From positions 1 through 47,106 of the forward strand of contig CAYWNA010000085.1 in the NCBI GenBank assembly GCA_964459305.1: a stretch of DNA of 47,106 nt, written 5' to 3'. The notes beneath the pieces are model-generated. The model saw only the letters and a program-made list of their open reading frames with translations, did not search any database and had not been told where the DNA came from. The DNA comes from CAYWNA01 sp964459305. GTDB lineage: Bacteria > Planctomycetota > Planctomycetia > Pirellulales > Pirellulaceae. Positions 16,922-25,940 of this stretch are shown in pieces (position 1 is the stretch's first letter; each line of letters begins with the position of its first letter). Made by a program: the position numbers and the translations under genes.

Positions 16922-17767
16922 ATGAAGAACGATCTCTCATTCCCGTTGCAGAGTTCTCTCGCTCCCATTTTTGCTATCGGAATGGTGCTCGCGATCGTGC
17001 TTCCGCCACCCTGCGCGAATGCGGAACATGAAGGAAGAATCCAAATCCTGTTGCTCGGTGACAGCACCACGGAAGGGAGCGTGCCGCGACGGCTGAAGCC
17101 CGAAGGCCCGCATTTGGAGAAAGTTCTGGAGCAACTGCTGGCCGCAGAAGGCGATCTGCCTTCGTGCCACGTGATCAATTCCAGCCTCAGTGGCGAATAC
17201 ATCCGCAGGCTCTTGGATTCAGGGCGTTACGATCGCCACGCGGCAAAACTGCCCGGGTTAGATTTCATCTTCATTCGCTACGGCCTGAACGACCGAGCGA
17301 GGCGTGAAGATTTCGCCGTGAATTTCCCGAAAGACTTTCATGAACTGCTCGCTCGGCTGAGACAAGATCATCCTCAAGCATTGCTCATCCCGATGACCGT
17401 CATTCCATTCTCGGATGCGGAGGCCAGCAAGGAAATCAACGACCTGGTTTTCGAAGTAGCACGGGATGAGAACCTTCCGGTCTTCGACATCTACCCGCGC
17501 TACGCCGCCGAGTTGACGAAGGGGCCGAATATGTTCAACTACCGGCGTTACGCGCTCGCCAAAGTTCCCGAACAATATCACGCTTTGGTGAAGCCATTTG
17601 TGAACGGCTCCAGCGTGGTAGTGATGGCCAACGAACTCGACCCAATTCTCGGCCATCTTCCGGGTTGGTACAGCGACCGGCATCCGAATCTCGCTGGCTA
17701 CAATGTGATTGCCGACGAAACAGCAAAGTATCTCGCGAAACTGCTGCGTGAGAAGAAGGCGAAATAG
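16922..17767 (+). CDS. Secreted SGNH/GDSL-family hydrolase (281 aa)
   Basis: After a hydrophobic export signal (about residues 13-34) the protein shows the SGNH blocks. Block I is LLLGDSTTEG with nucleophile Ser48, a Gly/Asn block reads YGLNDRARR, and the C-terminal catalytic pair is SDRHPNLAGY (Asp252, His254). Such enzymes deacetylate or de-esterify carbohydrates. An AGGA-rich stretch precedes the ATG. The alpha-galactosidase gene starts 70 bases downstream in the same direction, so removal of acyl groups from a galactose-containing glycan before glycosidic cleavage is a sensible joint role (inference). Confidence 0.85.
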   Translation: MKNDLSFPLQSSLAPIFAIGMVLAIVLPPPCANAEHEGRIQILLLGDSTTEGSVPRRLKPEGPHLEKVLEQLLAAEGDLPSCHVINSSLSGEYIRRLLDSGRYDRHAAKLPGLDFIFIRYGLNDRARREDFAVNFPKDFHELLARLRQDHPQALLIPMTVIPFSDAEASKEINDLVFEVARDENLPVFDIYPRYAAELTKGPNMFNYRRYALAKVPEQYHALVKPFVNGSSVVVMANELDPILGHLPGWYSDRHPNLAGYNVIADETAKYLAKLLREKKAK

Positions 17768-17837
17768 CGACACTAACGGAGTCTGCATCGGATATTGAGC
17801 CGCTGTTTGGGCAGCGTAAACGCCAAGCGAGAATGAG

Positions 17838-19871
17838 ATGCGTGCAAACCGGCTTGCCTGTCTAACTGTCGTCGCTGCCGGATACTTCAGTTGTTGTGCG
17901 CTCGCGGTGTCGCCCACGTCGGGCGAGATGGCATCGCGCCGCGAGTGGTTCGATCGCCACCTGGGTCCGAATGCTGCGACGCTGCCGTTTTCATTCAGCT
18001 ACGCTGGCCGGTCGTCGTCAGACCTGCTGGGTTCGTGGCACGCCGAGCGCGAGGTCGAGAAACTCGACGCTAATCGCATGCGGCGAACACTCACGTTCAC
18101 CGATCGTAAGACAGGGCTCTCGGTGCGCTGCGTTGCCGTCGAGTACAGCGACTTCCCGACCGTCGAGTGGATTGTCTACTTCCAGAACACGGGGCACGCG
18201 GATACGCCAATCCTGAAGGAAATACAAGGTTTGGATGTTCGTCTGTGGCGCGACGACTGGGGGGAGTTTGTTCTTCACCACAGCATCGGCAGTCCCGATG
18301 TGCCGAATGCGTTCCAGGCGCTGGAGACGATGCTCGCGCCGAACGCCGACAAACGCATCACCGCCAAAGGCGGGCGACCGACCAACAGCGACCTATGCTA
18401 CTTCAACGTCCAGTGTCCGGGCAGAGGCGTCATCGTGGCGCTCGGCTGGCCGGGCCAGTGGGCCGCCTACTTCGCGCGAGACAAGGCCAATGGGCTGCAC
18501 ATACGGGCAGGGCAGGAATTGACTCATCTCAGACTCCGCCCAGGCGAGAAAATCCGCACACCTCTCATTGTGCTCCAGTTCTGGGAAGGCGAGTGGATTC
18601 GGTCGCAAAACATCTGGCGACGATGGATGGCCGAGCACAATCTTCCGCGTCCAGGCGGAAAACGCGTGCCCACGCACTTCGGGTCATGTTGGGGGAGCAT
18701 GCCGTGCAGTGCGAACGAGGACATCGAGCAGATCAACGGATGGGTCAGAGAGGGCATCAAGCTCGACTACTGGTTCCTGGACGCTGGCTGGTACCCTTGC
18801 CACGGCGCGTGGTGGAACACGGGTACATGGCAGCCGGATTCCGAGCGTTTTCCCCACGGGTTGCGAGAGCTGGGTGACCACGTTCATGCCAAAGACATGA
18901 AGTTCGTCGTGTGGTTCGAGCCGGAGAGGGTGCGGCCTGGCACGCGGCTGTACGAGAATCGCAGCGAATGGCTACTGGGCTGCGCCGACGAAACAAGCAC
19001 GGCACCTCAACTCGTCTCGGCGACCAAAGGCGGCACGCACAAGCTCCTCAACTTGGGCAATCCGGTGGCCCGGCAGTGGCTGATTGACCACATCGACGGC
19101 ATGCTTAACGAGCATCGCATCGACGTGTATCGTCAGGACTTCAACCTCAACCCACTCGACTACTGGCGCACCGGCGACGCCCCAGACCGACAGGGCATCA
19201 CGGAGAACGCGTACGTCACCGGGTACTTGGCCTACTGGGACGAATTGCTGCGCCGCGATCCCGACAGGTGGATCGACACCTGCGCCAGCGGCGGCCGGCG
19301 CAACGACCTGGAGACGCTGCGCCGGTCCGTGCCACTACTGCGGAGCGACTACTGGCAGGACCCCATTGGTCAGCAGTGCCACACGTATGGCCTTTCGTTC
19401 TGGATGCCATACTACGGTTCCGGCGCACCGCTTAGCGATCCCTATGCGATGCGCAGCGCGATTTGTCCCGCCTACCGCATTGGCTGTGACATGCGCAACA
19501 AAGACCAGGACTTCGACCTGTTGCGGCGCACTGTCACGCAGTTTCGACAGATCGAGCCCTACCTGCTCGGCGACTACTACCCGCTCACGCCCTATAGTCT
19601 GGCGAAGGATGCGTGGTTGGCCTGGCAGTTTGACCGACCGGAGATGGGCGAGGGCGTGGTGCAGGCCTTTCGCCGATCCGAGTGCACCGATGAAGTGATG
19701 CGGCTGAGGCTGCGTGGGCTCGACGGCGGCGCGGAATATGCCCTTGCCGATCTCGACGGGGAAAGGCCAAGGCAGTTCGCGGGCCGGGAACTAATGGATC
19801 CGGGGCTGTCCGCGCGCATACCAAATCGGCCGGGCGCGGTCTTGCTCGTCTACAGGAAAGTACGGCACTGA
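17838..19871 (+). CDS. Secreted GH36-type alpha-galactosidase (677 aa)
   Basis: Signal peptide, then an N-terminal beta-sandwich with typical phrases (TVEWIVYFQNTG, LKEIQGLD). The (beta/alpha)8 barrel follows, with DYWFLDAGWYP, FVVWFEPERV, the nucleophile in YRQDFN (Asp434) and the acid/base in LRSDYW (Asp504). DTCASGGRRNDLE is also a family hallmark. The 70-residue gap between the two Asp residues matches GH36. Length is normal for the bacterial family. It should release terminal alpha-galactose with retention of configuration. It is probably co-transcribed with the SGNH esterase upstream. It ends 16 bases from the convergent MBL-fold gene. Confidence 0.9.
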   Translation: MRANRLACLTVVAAGYFSCCALAVSPTSGEMASRREWFDRHLGPNAATLPFSFSYAGRSSSDLLGSWHAEREVEKLDANRMRRTLTFTDRKTGLSVRCVAVEYSDFPTVEWIVYFQNTGHADTPILKEIQGLDVRLWRDDWGEFVLHHSIGSPDVPNAFQALETMLAPNADKRITAKGGRPTNSDLCYFNVQCPGRGVIVALGWPGQWAAYFARDKANGLHIRAGQELTHLRLRPGEKIRTPLIVLQFWEGEWIRSQNIWRRWMAEHNLPRPGGKRVPTHFGSCWGSMPCSANEDIEQINGWVREGIKLDYWFLDAGWYPCHGAWWNTGTWQPDSERFPHGLRELGDHVHAKDMKFVVWFEPERVRPGTRLYENRSEWLLGCADETSTAPQLVSATKGGTHKLLNLGNPVARQWLIDHIDGMLNEHRIDVYRQDFNLNPLDYWRTGDAPDRQGITENAYVTGYLAYWDELLRRDPDRWIDTCASGGRRNDLETLRRSVPLLRSDYWQDPIGQQCHTYGLSFWMPYYGSGAPLSDPYAMRSAICPAYRIGCDMRNKDQDFDLLRRTVTQFRQIEPYLLGDYYPLTPYSLAKDAWLAWQFDRPEMGEGVVQAFRRSECTDEVMRLRLRGLDGGAEYALADLDGERPRQFAGRELMDPGLSARIPNRPGAVLLVYRKVRH

Positions 19872-19887
19872 TGGAGACATCTGGCTG

Positions 19888-20733
19888 CTACGGGGCGGCG
19901 AGTGAGAGGGTGTCCAGTGGTTGCAGTGTTTGAATCGTCTGAGTCGGCGCGAGCTTTTGCATTTCCTCGTTGAACTTGCTCAGGCTGATTCGTTCGTGGG
20001 GTTCCTCGACGAGGTAGCCGAAGAAGTCGTCCCAGTGGGTTGGGATGAGTATCTTTGTCTCGACGCACTGGAGCAAGCGAGTCAGGAAATCGGGGGCGCG
20101 CCCCGCGATACTCGTCAGCAGGTAATCGCATTCGGTTCCCTGCAACTCCTTGTCGATCAGGTTGGCGCTGCCGATGTTCAGGATCGTGTATCCGCCGCCG
20201 GTCAGGAGCAAAGCCCAGGTTCCACCTTCGACGAAGTCCGCCACGTTCTCGATTTTCTCGGGCGGTCGCGCATAGCGGCCTGGGTAGCCGACGGGTTCCT
20301 TGTGCTTGGATCGTATCGGGGTCAAGGTAAAGTTGCCCAGTTGGATTGTTTGGTGGTTTTCAAATTGGCGCAGACGCGATACGGGGATTCCGAAATGGCG
20401 GCAGATGTTGAGCGTCGTTTCCGAGCCGACGATTAGGGCGTCGGTGTACTTGGCGATTTCCGGCACATCCGCCAGATGATCCCAGTGAGAATGGGTAAGG
20501 ATGATGTAGTCGGCCTGCTTGACATGTTTCCGTACAACCTCCGGAATGCAGATGCGACGATGGTCTCGGCTGACGTAAGGGTCGATCAGGAGAGTCTCGC
20601 CGTGGCTCTTGAATTCAAAGCCGTTGATTCCGAGAAATCTCACCGTCATACCACCATCCACTGCTCTCGCACTCGTGCACCCCAGCAACAGCGACAAGCT
20701 CACTGCAAAAAGCATGGTTTGCAGAATTCTCAT
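19888..20733 (-). CDS. MBL-fold metallohydrolase lipoprotein (281 aa)
   Basis: The lipobox LLLGC (Cys19) marks it as a lipoprotein. The metallo-beta-lactamase fold is clear from THSHWDHLAD (HxHxDH at residues 81-86) and the later strands SKHKEPVGYPG and IPTHWDDFFGYL. The layout resembles the UlaG/L-ascorbate-6-phosphate lactonase-like branch of the superfamily, which hydrolyses lactones or phosphodiesters, but here it is exported. AGGA precedes the ATG. It is convergent with the alpha-galactosidase gene. The substrate is unknown. Confidence 0.82.
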   Translation of the reverse strand: MRILQTMLFAVSLSLLLGCTSARAVDGGMTVRFLGINGFEFKSHGETLLIDPYVSRDHRRICIPEVVRKHVKQADYIILTHSHWDHLADVPEIAKYTDALIVGSETTLNICRHFGIPVSRLRQFENHQTIQLGNFTLTPIRSKHKEPVGYPGRYARPPEKIENVADFVEGGTWALLLTGGGYTILNIGSANLIDKELQGTECDYLLTSIAGRAPDFLTRLLQCVETKILIPTHWDDFFGYLVEEPHERISLSKFNEEMQKLAPTQTIQTLQPLDTLSLAAP

Positions 20734-20963
20734 TCCATTTCCTCAGTGGATTAGCCCCAGGGACGAGCCACGCATGACTGGCCTGGTGTGTACCGGGCCA
20801 GCCATGCCCGTTCGCTCTAGGTGAAGGCGAACTCGACGAAATTCAATCAGCCGGAGGCGATATTGTCATTTTCATGGTAGCATATCGCATGGCAAGAGCG
20901 GGAGCGGCGCGAGCATGGTGTCGCAAAAGACTCCAGCCACCATCATAAAGCAAAGGAATACCG

Positions 20964-22322
20964 ATGAGAGGTGATTACATTGGCAAGGCCGTAAACGGTG
21001 ATCGACATTCCCGGCGGCATTTCCTCGCTGTGGCTCTGGGTGCTGCGGCCGCTCCTCAGATTATTCCGGCTTCTGCGCTGGGTAGGGGTAACCAGATCGT
21101 ACCGAGCGAACGGATTATTATCGGTATGTTCGGTGTGGGCAATCGGGGCAGCAGTTCGCTCCGAGCGATGCGCCCATTGCCCGATCACCAAGTTGTCGCG
21201 ATTGCCGACTGTCGCCGGAAACGCGCCTTGCTTGCGCAAGAGCAAGTCAACGGGTTCTATGCCCAGCGGTTGGGCAAACAGAGCTTCCACGGTTGTGAAA
21301 TCTACAACGATTTCCGGGACGTGCTCGCGCGCGACGATATTGACGCCATCTGGGGCTGCGTTCCCGATCACTGGCACGGGGTGGTCTTCAGCCGAGCGAT
21401 CGAAGCGGGTAAGGACCTGTATGGCGAGAAGCCGGTTACGCGATGGATTGCCCAGGGCATCAAGGTGCGCGAGGCCGTACGCCGCTTCGGCTGCGTGTTC
21501 CAGACCGGTACGCAGCAACGTAGCGATCCGAAGTTCCGCCATGCTTGCGAGTTGGCGCGCAACGGATACCTGGGCAAGGTGCACACGGTTTACGTAGGCG
21601 CGCCTGGCGGGCGCTCTTATCCGGTCGAGCCGCCGTGCGAGCCGCCGGAAGGTTTTGACTACGACATGTGGAGCGGACCGGCACCCTTTTTCCCGTTCGA
21701 CAAGAAGCGGTGCGAGTGGCTGGCCATGTACATGATCTCACATTACTGCGCCGGTTTCATCACCAACTGGGGCGTTCATCATCTGGACATCGCCGGTTGG
21801 GGTTGCCCCGAAGTCTTTGAGAAGCCGTTCGAAATCGACGGGACTGGGACTCTGCCTGCCGAAGGCATGACCGATACGTGGATCTCCTGGCAGACGGAAT
21901 TGCGGTGGGAAAGCGGCCTGAAGATGAGCTACACCAACAGCGACAACCCCAACAAACAAGGCTGCAAGTTCGAGGGAGACGAAGGATGGGTGCACGTCAA
22001 CCGCAGCGGCATCTGGGCCGAACCAGCGTCTTTGTTGGACGTGAAGCTGGGAGCCGACGACGAGCCTCTGCACTCGAGCCCGGAGCATTCCAATCCCTAC
22101 ACGGCCCACACCGCTGATTTGTTCCGCAGCATGCGCACGCGACAGGATCCCGTCTCGCCGGTCGAGGCCGGTCACTCCGCCAGTACGATCGGCAACGTCG
22201 CCGACATCGCCTTGCGTCTGGGACGCAAGTTGAAGTGGGATCCTGCACAAGACCGCTTCGTCGGCGACAACGAGGCCAACAACATGCTGTCACGTGCCGC
22301 ACGCAGCCCGTGGACGATTTGA
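20964..22322 (+). CDS. Tat-exported Gfo/Idh/MocA-family oxidoreductase (452 aa)
   Basis: The N-terminus carries a twin-arginine signal (RHSRRHFLAVALGAAAAPQI). A Rossmann domain follows (IGMFGVGNRGSSSL) with the family phrases VAIADCRRKRA, AIWGCVPDHWHG and the EKP motif in YGEKPVTRW. The C-terminal half is the alpha/beta substrate domain (SHYCAGFITNWGVHHLDIAGWG). Members oxidise, reduce or isomerise sugars and cyclitols with tightly held NAD(P), which is why they can work after folding and Tat export. AAGGA precedes the ATG. A second, separate member is encoded at 41297-42604. Confidence 0.9.
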   Translation: MRGDYIGKAVNGDRHSRRHFLAVALGAAAAPQIIPASALGRGNQIVPSERIIIGMFGVGNRGSSSLRAMRPLPDHQVVAIADCRRKRALLAQEQVNGFYAQRLGKQSFHGCEIYNDFRDVLARDDIDAIWGCVPDHWHGVVFSRAIEAGKDLYGEKPVTRWIAQGIKVREAVRRFGCVFQTGTQQRSDPKFRHACELARNGYLGKVHTVYVGAPGGRSYPVEPPCEPPEGFDYDMWSGPAPFFPFDKKRCEWLAMYMISHYCAGFITNWGVHHLDIAGWGCPEVFEKPFEIDGTGTLPAEGMTDTWISWQTELRWESGLKMSYTNSDNPNKQGCKFEGDEGWVHVNRSGIWAEPASLLDVKLGADDEPLHSSPEHSNPYTAHTADLFRSMRTRQDPVSPVEAGHSASTIGNVADIALRLGRKLKWDPAQDRFVGDNEANNMLSRAARSPWTI

Positions 22323-22385
22323 ATTCCTATGGGAGAGAGGAATGGTTGCTTGCGACGTTTTGTGGTTGGCACTTGGCAACTGTCA

Positions 22386-22601
22386 GCCCGGTTCACCGGG
22401 CTTCTCCGCCGTAGGCGGTATTAGGCCCGTGCTTCAGCACGGGTTGACGATGAACAACACACCCGATTTTGTTTCTCATCCGATAGGCACCTGCGGCCGC
22501 AGGCCGCAGGTGCCTATCGGATGGTATGGCGCGGCCCGCATGACCCGACGTAAACGTCGGGCCTAATACCGCCTACGGCGGAAAAGGGCCGTGAACGGCC
22601 C
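22386..22601. repeat. Composite palindromic element C with seven hairpins
   Basis: In the 343-base gap between the oxidoreductase and HEAT genes. The order is GCCCGG-TTCA-CCGGGC (22386-22401), a 13-base CCGCC-GTA-GGCGG hairpin (22406-22418), and CCCGTGC-TTCA-GCACGGG (22426-22443). Then come a perfect 22-bp stem with a 3-base loop (22477-22498 with 22502-22523), CCCGACGT-AA-ACGTCGGG (22544-22561), CCGCC-TAC-GGCGG (22570-22582) and GGGCCGT-GA-ACGGCCC (22586-22601). In addition, 22405-22429 and 22558-22582 are perfect 25-base inverted copies of each other. No protein is encoded. Confidence 0.85.
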
Positions 22602-22665
22602 TACGGATGCACCGACCGCCAATTGAAAAACTGAAATTCACGAAGAACACAGAGGATAGACCATC

Positions 22666-24732
22666 ATGTTCCCTACACGAAAACACCTCCTGCCGTTGAT
22701 AGTCCTCGCTGCGATTGCGGCTACCGACCCTCAGCCACCGATGGCTGCGGAAATGTGCGTGGAAGATGCCTGGAAGGCCCTGCCCACGTACGAGTATGGC
22801 CAGGACATGGGCGCCCTGTTGGCCATCGACCGAGCAGTTATCGAGGCCATGGCCTCGCCGGGAACGCGGTCGGCATGCGCCGGGCGGCTGGCGGCACTGC
22901 TTGCTGCAGAAGAAACCACGATGGCCGCTCGGCAATACATCTGTCTTCAACTCAGACAGATCGGCACACCGGCAGAGGTCCCTGTATTGGCGAGGCTGTT
23001 GGCAAAGCCGGAAACGTCCGAGATGGCACGCTACGCCATTGAAGCCATCCCCGGCGAGGAGTCGGCAACCGCACTACGCGAGGCACTGACGCATTTGCAG
23101 GACAAATCGCTGGTTGGCGTCATCAATTCGGTCGCCGCACGCAAGGACATTCTAGCCGTAACGGCCCTCCAGGGTTTGGCCGAGTTTCAGGACAAGCAGG
23201 CTGCTACCGCAGCATTGCGGGCCTTGGGCAACATTGCTGACGATCAGGCCGCCGCATTCTTGGCCAGTCGAGCCAACAAGACAGGGCTCCCCACGCCGCA
23301 GGATGTGGCCGTTCCGCTTTTGCGATGTGCCGATGCCTTTGTGAGTGCTGGGAAAACCGATCAGGCCCAAACGATCTTTCAGGATCTGAGCCAGCCGGGC
23401 CAAGTCGCCGGTATCCGGCGGGCAGCGTTGGAAGGACTGCTTCGTCTTCAGGGCGACCAAGCCACAGCGACGATCCTCGCTTGGTTCTCCGACGCGGATG
23501 CGGATCGTCGCCGGATCGCTTCGGGGCATCTCCACGCGTTGCCTGACGATCAACTCGATAAACTGCTCGCGCAATTGGCCGATCTGCCCGACGCAGGCAA
23601 GTTGGCAGTGATCGAACTGGGAGCCTCGCGACGCGGCAAGGAGATGCTGCCGATGGTGCACTCACTGGTCGACGCAGACGATCCGAAGCTGAAGCTGGCC
23701 GGCGTGCGCTGCCTGGGGATGGTTGGCGACGCGTCGGTCATTCCCGTGCTTGTCGAGATGCTCTCGGCCGGCGAAGATCTGAGCGAAGCGGCCCAGGACG
23801 CGTTGGTGAATCTCCCGCGCAAGGAAGTGAGTTCGGCGCTACTGGACGCCCTGTGCGAACGCCCGGCTCTGCGAATTCCCGTCATTGCGGTTCTGGTGAA
23901 ACTCACATGTTATGACGCGATTGATCCTCTGATTGAAATCGCGCTCGATCCCGATCCCTCCGAGTACGCCCCGGCGTTGGACGGCTTGAGGGGAATCGCT
24001 GATCCCGACAAGACGGATATTCCTCGACTGGTCAAGCTGCTGCTGAGGACCGAGCCAGGTAAGCATCGCGATGAGGTGGAAAAGACGATTCTGATCGTTT
24101 GCGACAAACTGCCCGCTGGTGCTGATCGCTCGGAACTGGTGCTTGCCAGTCTGGCTAGCGTCGATCGGTCGCAAGCGCAAATGAAAAAGTATCTTCCGTT
24201 GCTCGGTCGACTCGGCGGGCCCAAGGCCCTGGAGATGATCCAAGCATCGCTGGACAGCTCAGACCCGGCCGTGCAGGAAGCCGCGATTCGCGCTCTCTGC
24301 AACTGGCCCAATGCCGAAGTGGCTGACAGGTTGCTGGATTTGGCCAAAGATCCTGATAACCGAGCGTATCGCCGCTGGGCCCTGCGGGCGTACATCCGCG
24401 TTATCACACTCCAAAGCGATCGCCCGGAAGCGAAGACCCTGACCATGTTGCAGGACGCCGTGAAGCTGGCCGAAAGTGCAGACGAAAAGCGGTTGGCCCT
24501 GGAACGTGCGTCGACCGTTCGCACGCTGGAGACCGTTACCTGGATCGCCCAGTACCTGGATGATCCGGAAATAGACCAAGCGGCCTGCAACGCGATCGTC
24601 GAGCTGGCCCACCACCGTTTCCTCCGCCATCCGAACATGGACCGCTTCGGTCCGATCCTGGAAAAGGTTGCCCGCGTCAGCGAGGATCCCACCGTCATAG
24701 AGCGTGCTAAGCGTTATCGTCTTGGTCTGTAG
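22666..24732 (+). CDS. Secreted HEAT-repeat protein (688 aa)
   Basis: A signal peptide (residues 1-28) is followed by about 20 alpha-helical pairs of the HEAT/PBS-lyase-like type. Repeating phrases include VPVLARLLAKPETSEMARYAIEAI, ALRALGNIADDQAAAFLA, KLKLAGVRCLGMVGDASVIPVLVEML and VQEAAIRALCNWPNAEVADRLLDLA. No catalytic motif is visible. Such solenoids act as binding scaffolds; in planctomycetes they often occur beside secreted oxidoreductases and isomerases like those on either side here. The gene may be co-transcribed with the Tat isomerase-like gene downstream (178 bases, containing an inverted repeat). Confidence 0.8.
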   Translation: MFPTRKHLLPLIVLAAIAATDPQPPMAAEMCVEDAWKALPTYEYGQDMGALLAIDRAVIEAMASPGTRSACAGRLAALLAAEETTMAARQYICLQLRQIGTPAEVPVLARLLAKPETSEMARYAIEAIPGEESATALREALTHLQDKSLVGVINSVAARKDILAVTALQGLAEFQDKQAATAALRALGNIADDQAAAFLASRANKTGLPTPQDVAVPLLRCADAFVSAGKTDQAQTIFQDLSQPGQVAGIRRAALEGLLRLQGDQATATILAWFSDADADRRRIASGHLHALPDDQLDKLLAQLADLPDAGKLAVIELGASRRGKEMLPMVHSLVDADDPKLKLAGVRCLGMVGDASVIPVLVEMLSAGEDLSEAAQDALVNLPRKEVSSALLDALCERPALRIPVIAVLVKLTCYDAIDPLIEIALDPDPSEYAPALDGLRGIADPDKTDIPRLVKLLLRTEPGKHRDEVEKTILIVCDKLPAGADRSELVLASLASVDRSQAQMKKYLPLLGRLGGPKALEMIQASLDSSDPAVQEAAIRALCNWPNAEVADRLLDLAKDPDNRAYRRWALRAYIRVITLQSDRPEAKTLTMLQDAVKLAESADEKRLALERASTVRTLETVTWIAQYLDDPEIDQAACNAIVELAHHRFLRHPNMDRFGPILEKVARVSEDPTVIERAKRYRLGL

Positions 24733-24798
24733 ACGATGGCCAACCGTGTTCCGAAAAACCGATGAAGGGAATTTGAAACGTTGGAATCCATGGTTTTC

Positions 24799-24869
24799 GG
24801 GAGGGCGAGGCTCCTGCCGAGCCGCGCGTTGGTGCCAAGAATCCGGCTCAGCAGGAGCTTCGCCCTCCC
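24799..24869. repeat. Inverted-repeat element D
   Basis: Arms 24799-24823 and 24845-24869 match at 23 of 25 positions when one is reversed and complemented; both contain GGAGGGCGA and CTCCTGC. It lies in the gap before the isomerase-like gene. An open frame passes through it, but the real start is downstream at 24910. Confidence 0.75.
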
Positions 24870-24896
24870 AATTCCCGGTCACCCTCAAAAACAGAT

Positions 24897-24901
24897 AGGA
24901 G
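24897..24901 (+). promoter_or_regulatory. Ribosome-binding site AGGAG deciding a GTG start
   Basis: AGGAG is 8 bases before the GTG at 24910, which opens directly into a Tat signal. Starting instead at the upstream ATG 24781 would translate the inverted repeat. Confidence 0.65.
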
Positions 24902-24909
24902 ATGACACC

Positions 24910-25812
24910 GTGTTACAAGTTACGCGACGCAGGTTTCTCAAGAGCAGCGCAGCCACGGGGGCCGTGGCCGGCCTGACCGGTCTCGGGAGTTTCCACGTGC
25001 ACGCGGCCGAACCGCTTGTGAAAGGAATGCCCAACGCGGAGAAGCTCGGTTGGCGAGTCGGCTTCTCAGCCTATTCGTTCCGTACCGTCACGGTGTTCGA
25101 AGCCCTGGAAAAGATCGCAGCCACCGGCCTGCACTACGCCGAGTTGTTCGCATGGCAGAAGCTCAGTCCGGCCAACCCGGACGCGAAACCGACGGCCGGG
25201 CTTTCAGAGACCTTGCGAAAGGATCTCAGAAAGAAAGCCGCGGATTTGGGCGTCAAGATGATTGGCGTTTACACCGGCTTAGACAATCCCGACTCGGCAA
25301 AGGCCATGTTCGAGTTCGCCGCGGAAATGGAGTTCGAGGTGATTGTCAGCGAGCCGCCGACAGCCTTGCTTGATACGATTGAAAAACTCACCCAGGAGTA
25401 CAATATCGATCTCGCCTTGCATAATCACCCGAAACCATCGCACTACTGGAATCCGGAAACCGGTCTCGCCGCATTGAAGGGGCGATCGAAGGGGATGGGT
25501 TTTTGCTGCGATACAGGCCACTGGTGCCGCTGCGGACTTGAACCGGTCGAAACGCTCAAGAGGGTCGCCTCGCGGGTGAAAACGTTCCATCTGAAAGACC
25601 TCGACCAATTCGGAGTCCGTGGCGCGAAAGACGTGATCTGGGGTCAAGGCAAGGGACGCATCGCCGACATCTTGGCCGAAGTCAAGAGGTTGGACATCAA
25701 GAATTCCTATTTCGGCATCGAATGGGAACGTAACCCCAACGAACCGCTCGAAACACACGCCAAGTCCGCCACGTTTTTCGAAGAGATCGCCGGTCGATTG
25801 GCTGCATCGTGA
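24910..25812 (+). CDS. Tat-exported sugar-phosphate isomerase/epimerase-like TIM-barrel protein (300 aa)
   Basis: The chosen GTG start gives a Tat signal, TRRRFLKSSAATGAVAGLTG. The body matches the AP-endonuclease-2/xylose-isomerase-like TIM barrel: VGFSAYSFRTVTVFEALEKIAATGLHYAEL, then MIGVYTGLD, LALHNHPKP, FCCDTGHWCR, TFHLKDLDQFG and SYFGIEWE. The His, Asp and Glu residues at these strand ends are where the family binds a divalent metal. The family interconverts keto and aldo sugars or epimerises them. Together with exported Gfo/Idh enzymes it suggests sugar rearrangement in the periplasm (inference). It is convergent with the flippase-like gene. Confidence 0.87.
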   Translation: MLQVTRRRFLKSSAATGAVAGLTGLGSFHVHAAEPLVKGMPNAEKLGWRVGFSAYSFRTVTVFEALEKIAATGLHYAELFAWQKLSPANPDAKPTAGLSETLRKDLRKKAADLGVKMIGVYTGLDNPDSAKAMFEFAAEMEFEVIVSEPPTALLDTIEKLTQEYNIDLALHNHPKPSHYWNPETGLAALKGRSKGMGFCCDTGHWCRCGLEPVETLKRVASRVKTFHLKDLDQFGVRGAKDVIWGQGKGRIADILAEVKRLDIKNSYFGIEWERNPNEPLETHAKSATFFEEIAGRLAAS

Positions 25813-25940
25813 AACGGAGTGGAATACCATCGGGACCCACTGGCAGCAGAATGATCAAGGCACGAGGACCGGACAGATGTGGACATCGATACGTTCCAGG
25901 CCACCTTCTGATCAACACCGGCGTAACCGGACAGTTCCGA

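Noticed and set aside
22386..22601. CRISPR array or rho-independent terminator in the hairpin-rich gap
   Set aside because: There are no regularly spaced direct repeats with unique spacers, and the stems are not followed by T-runs.
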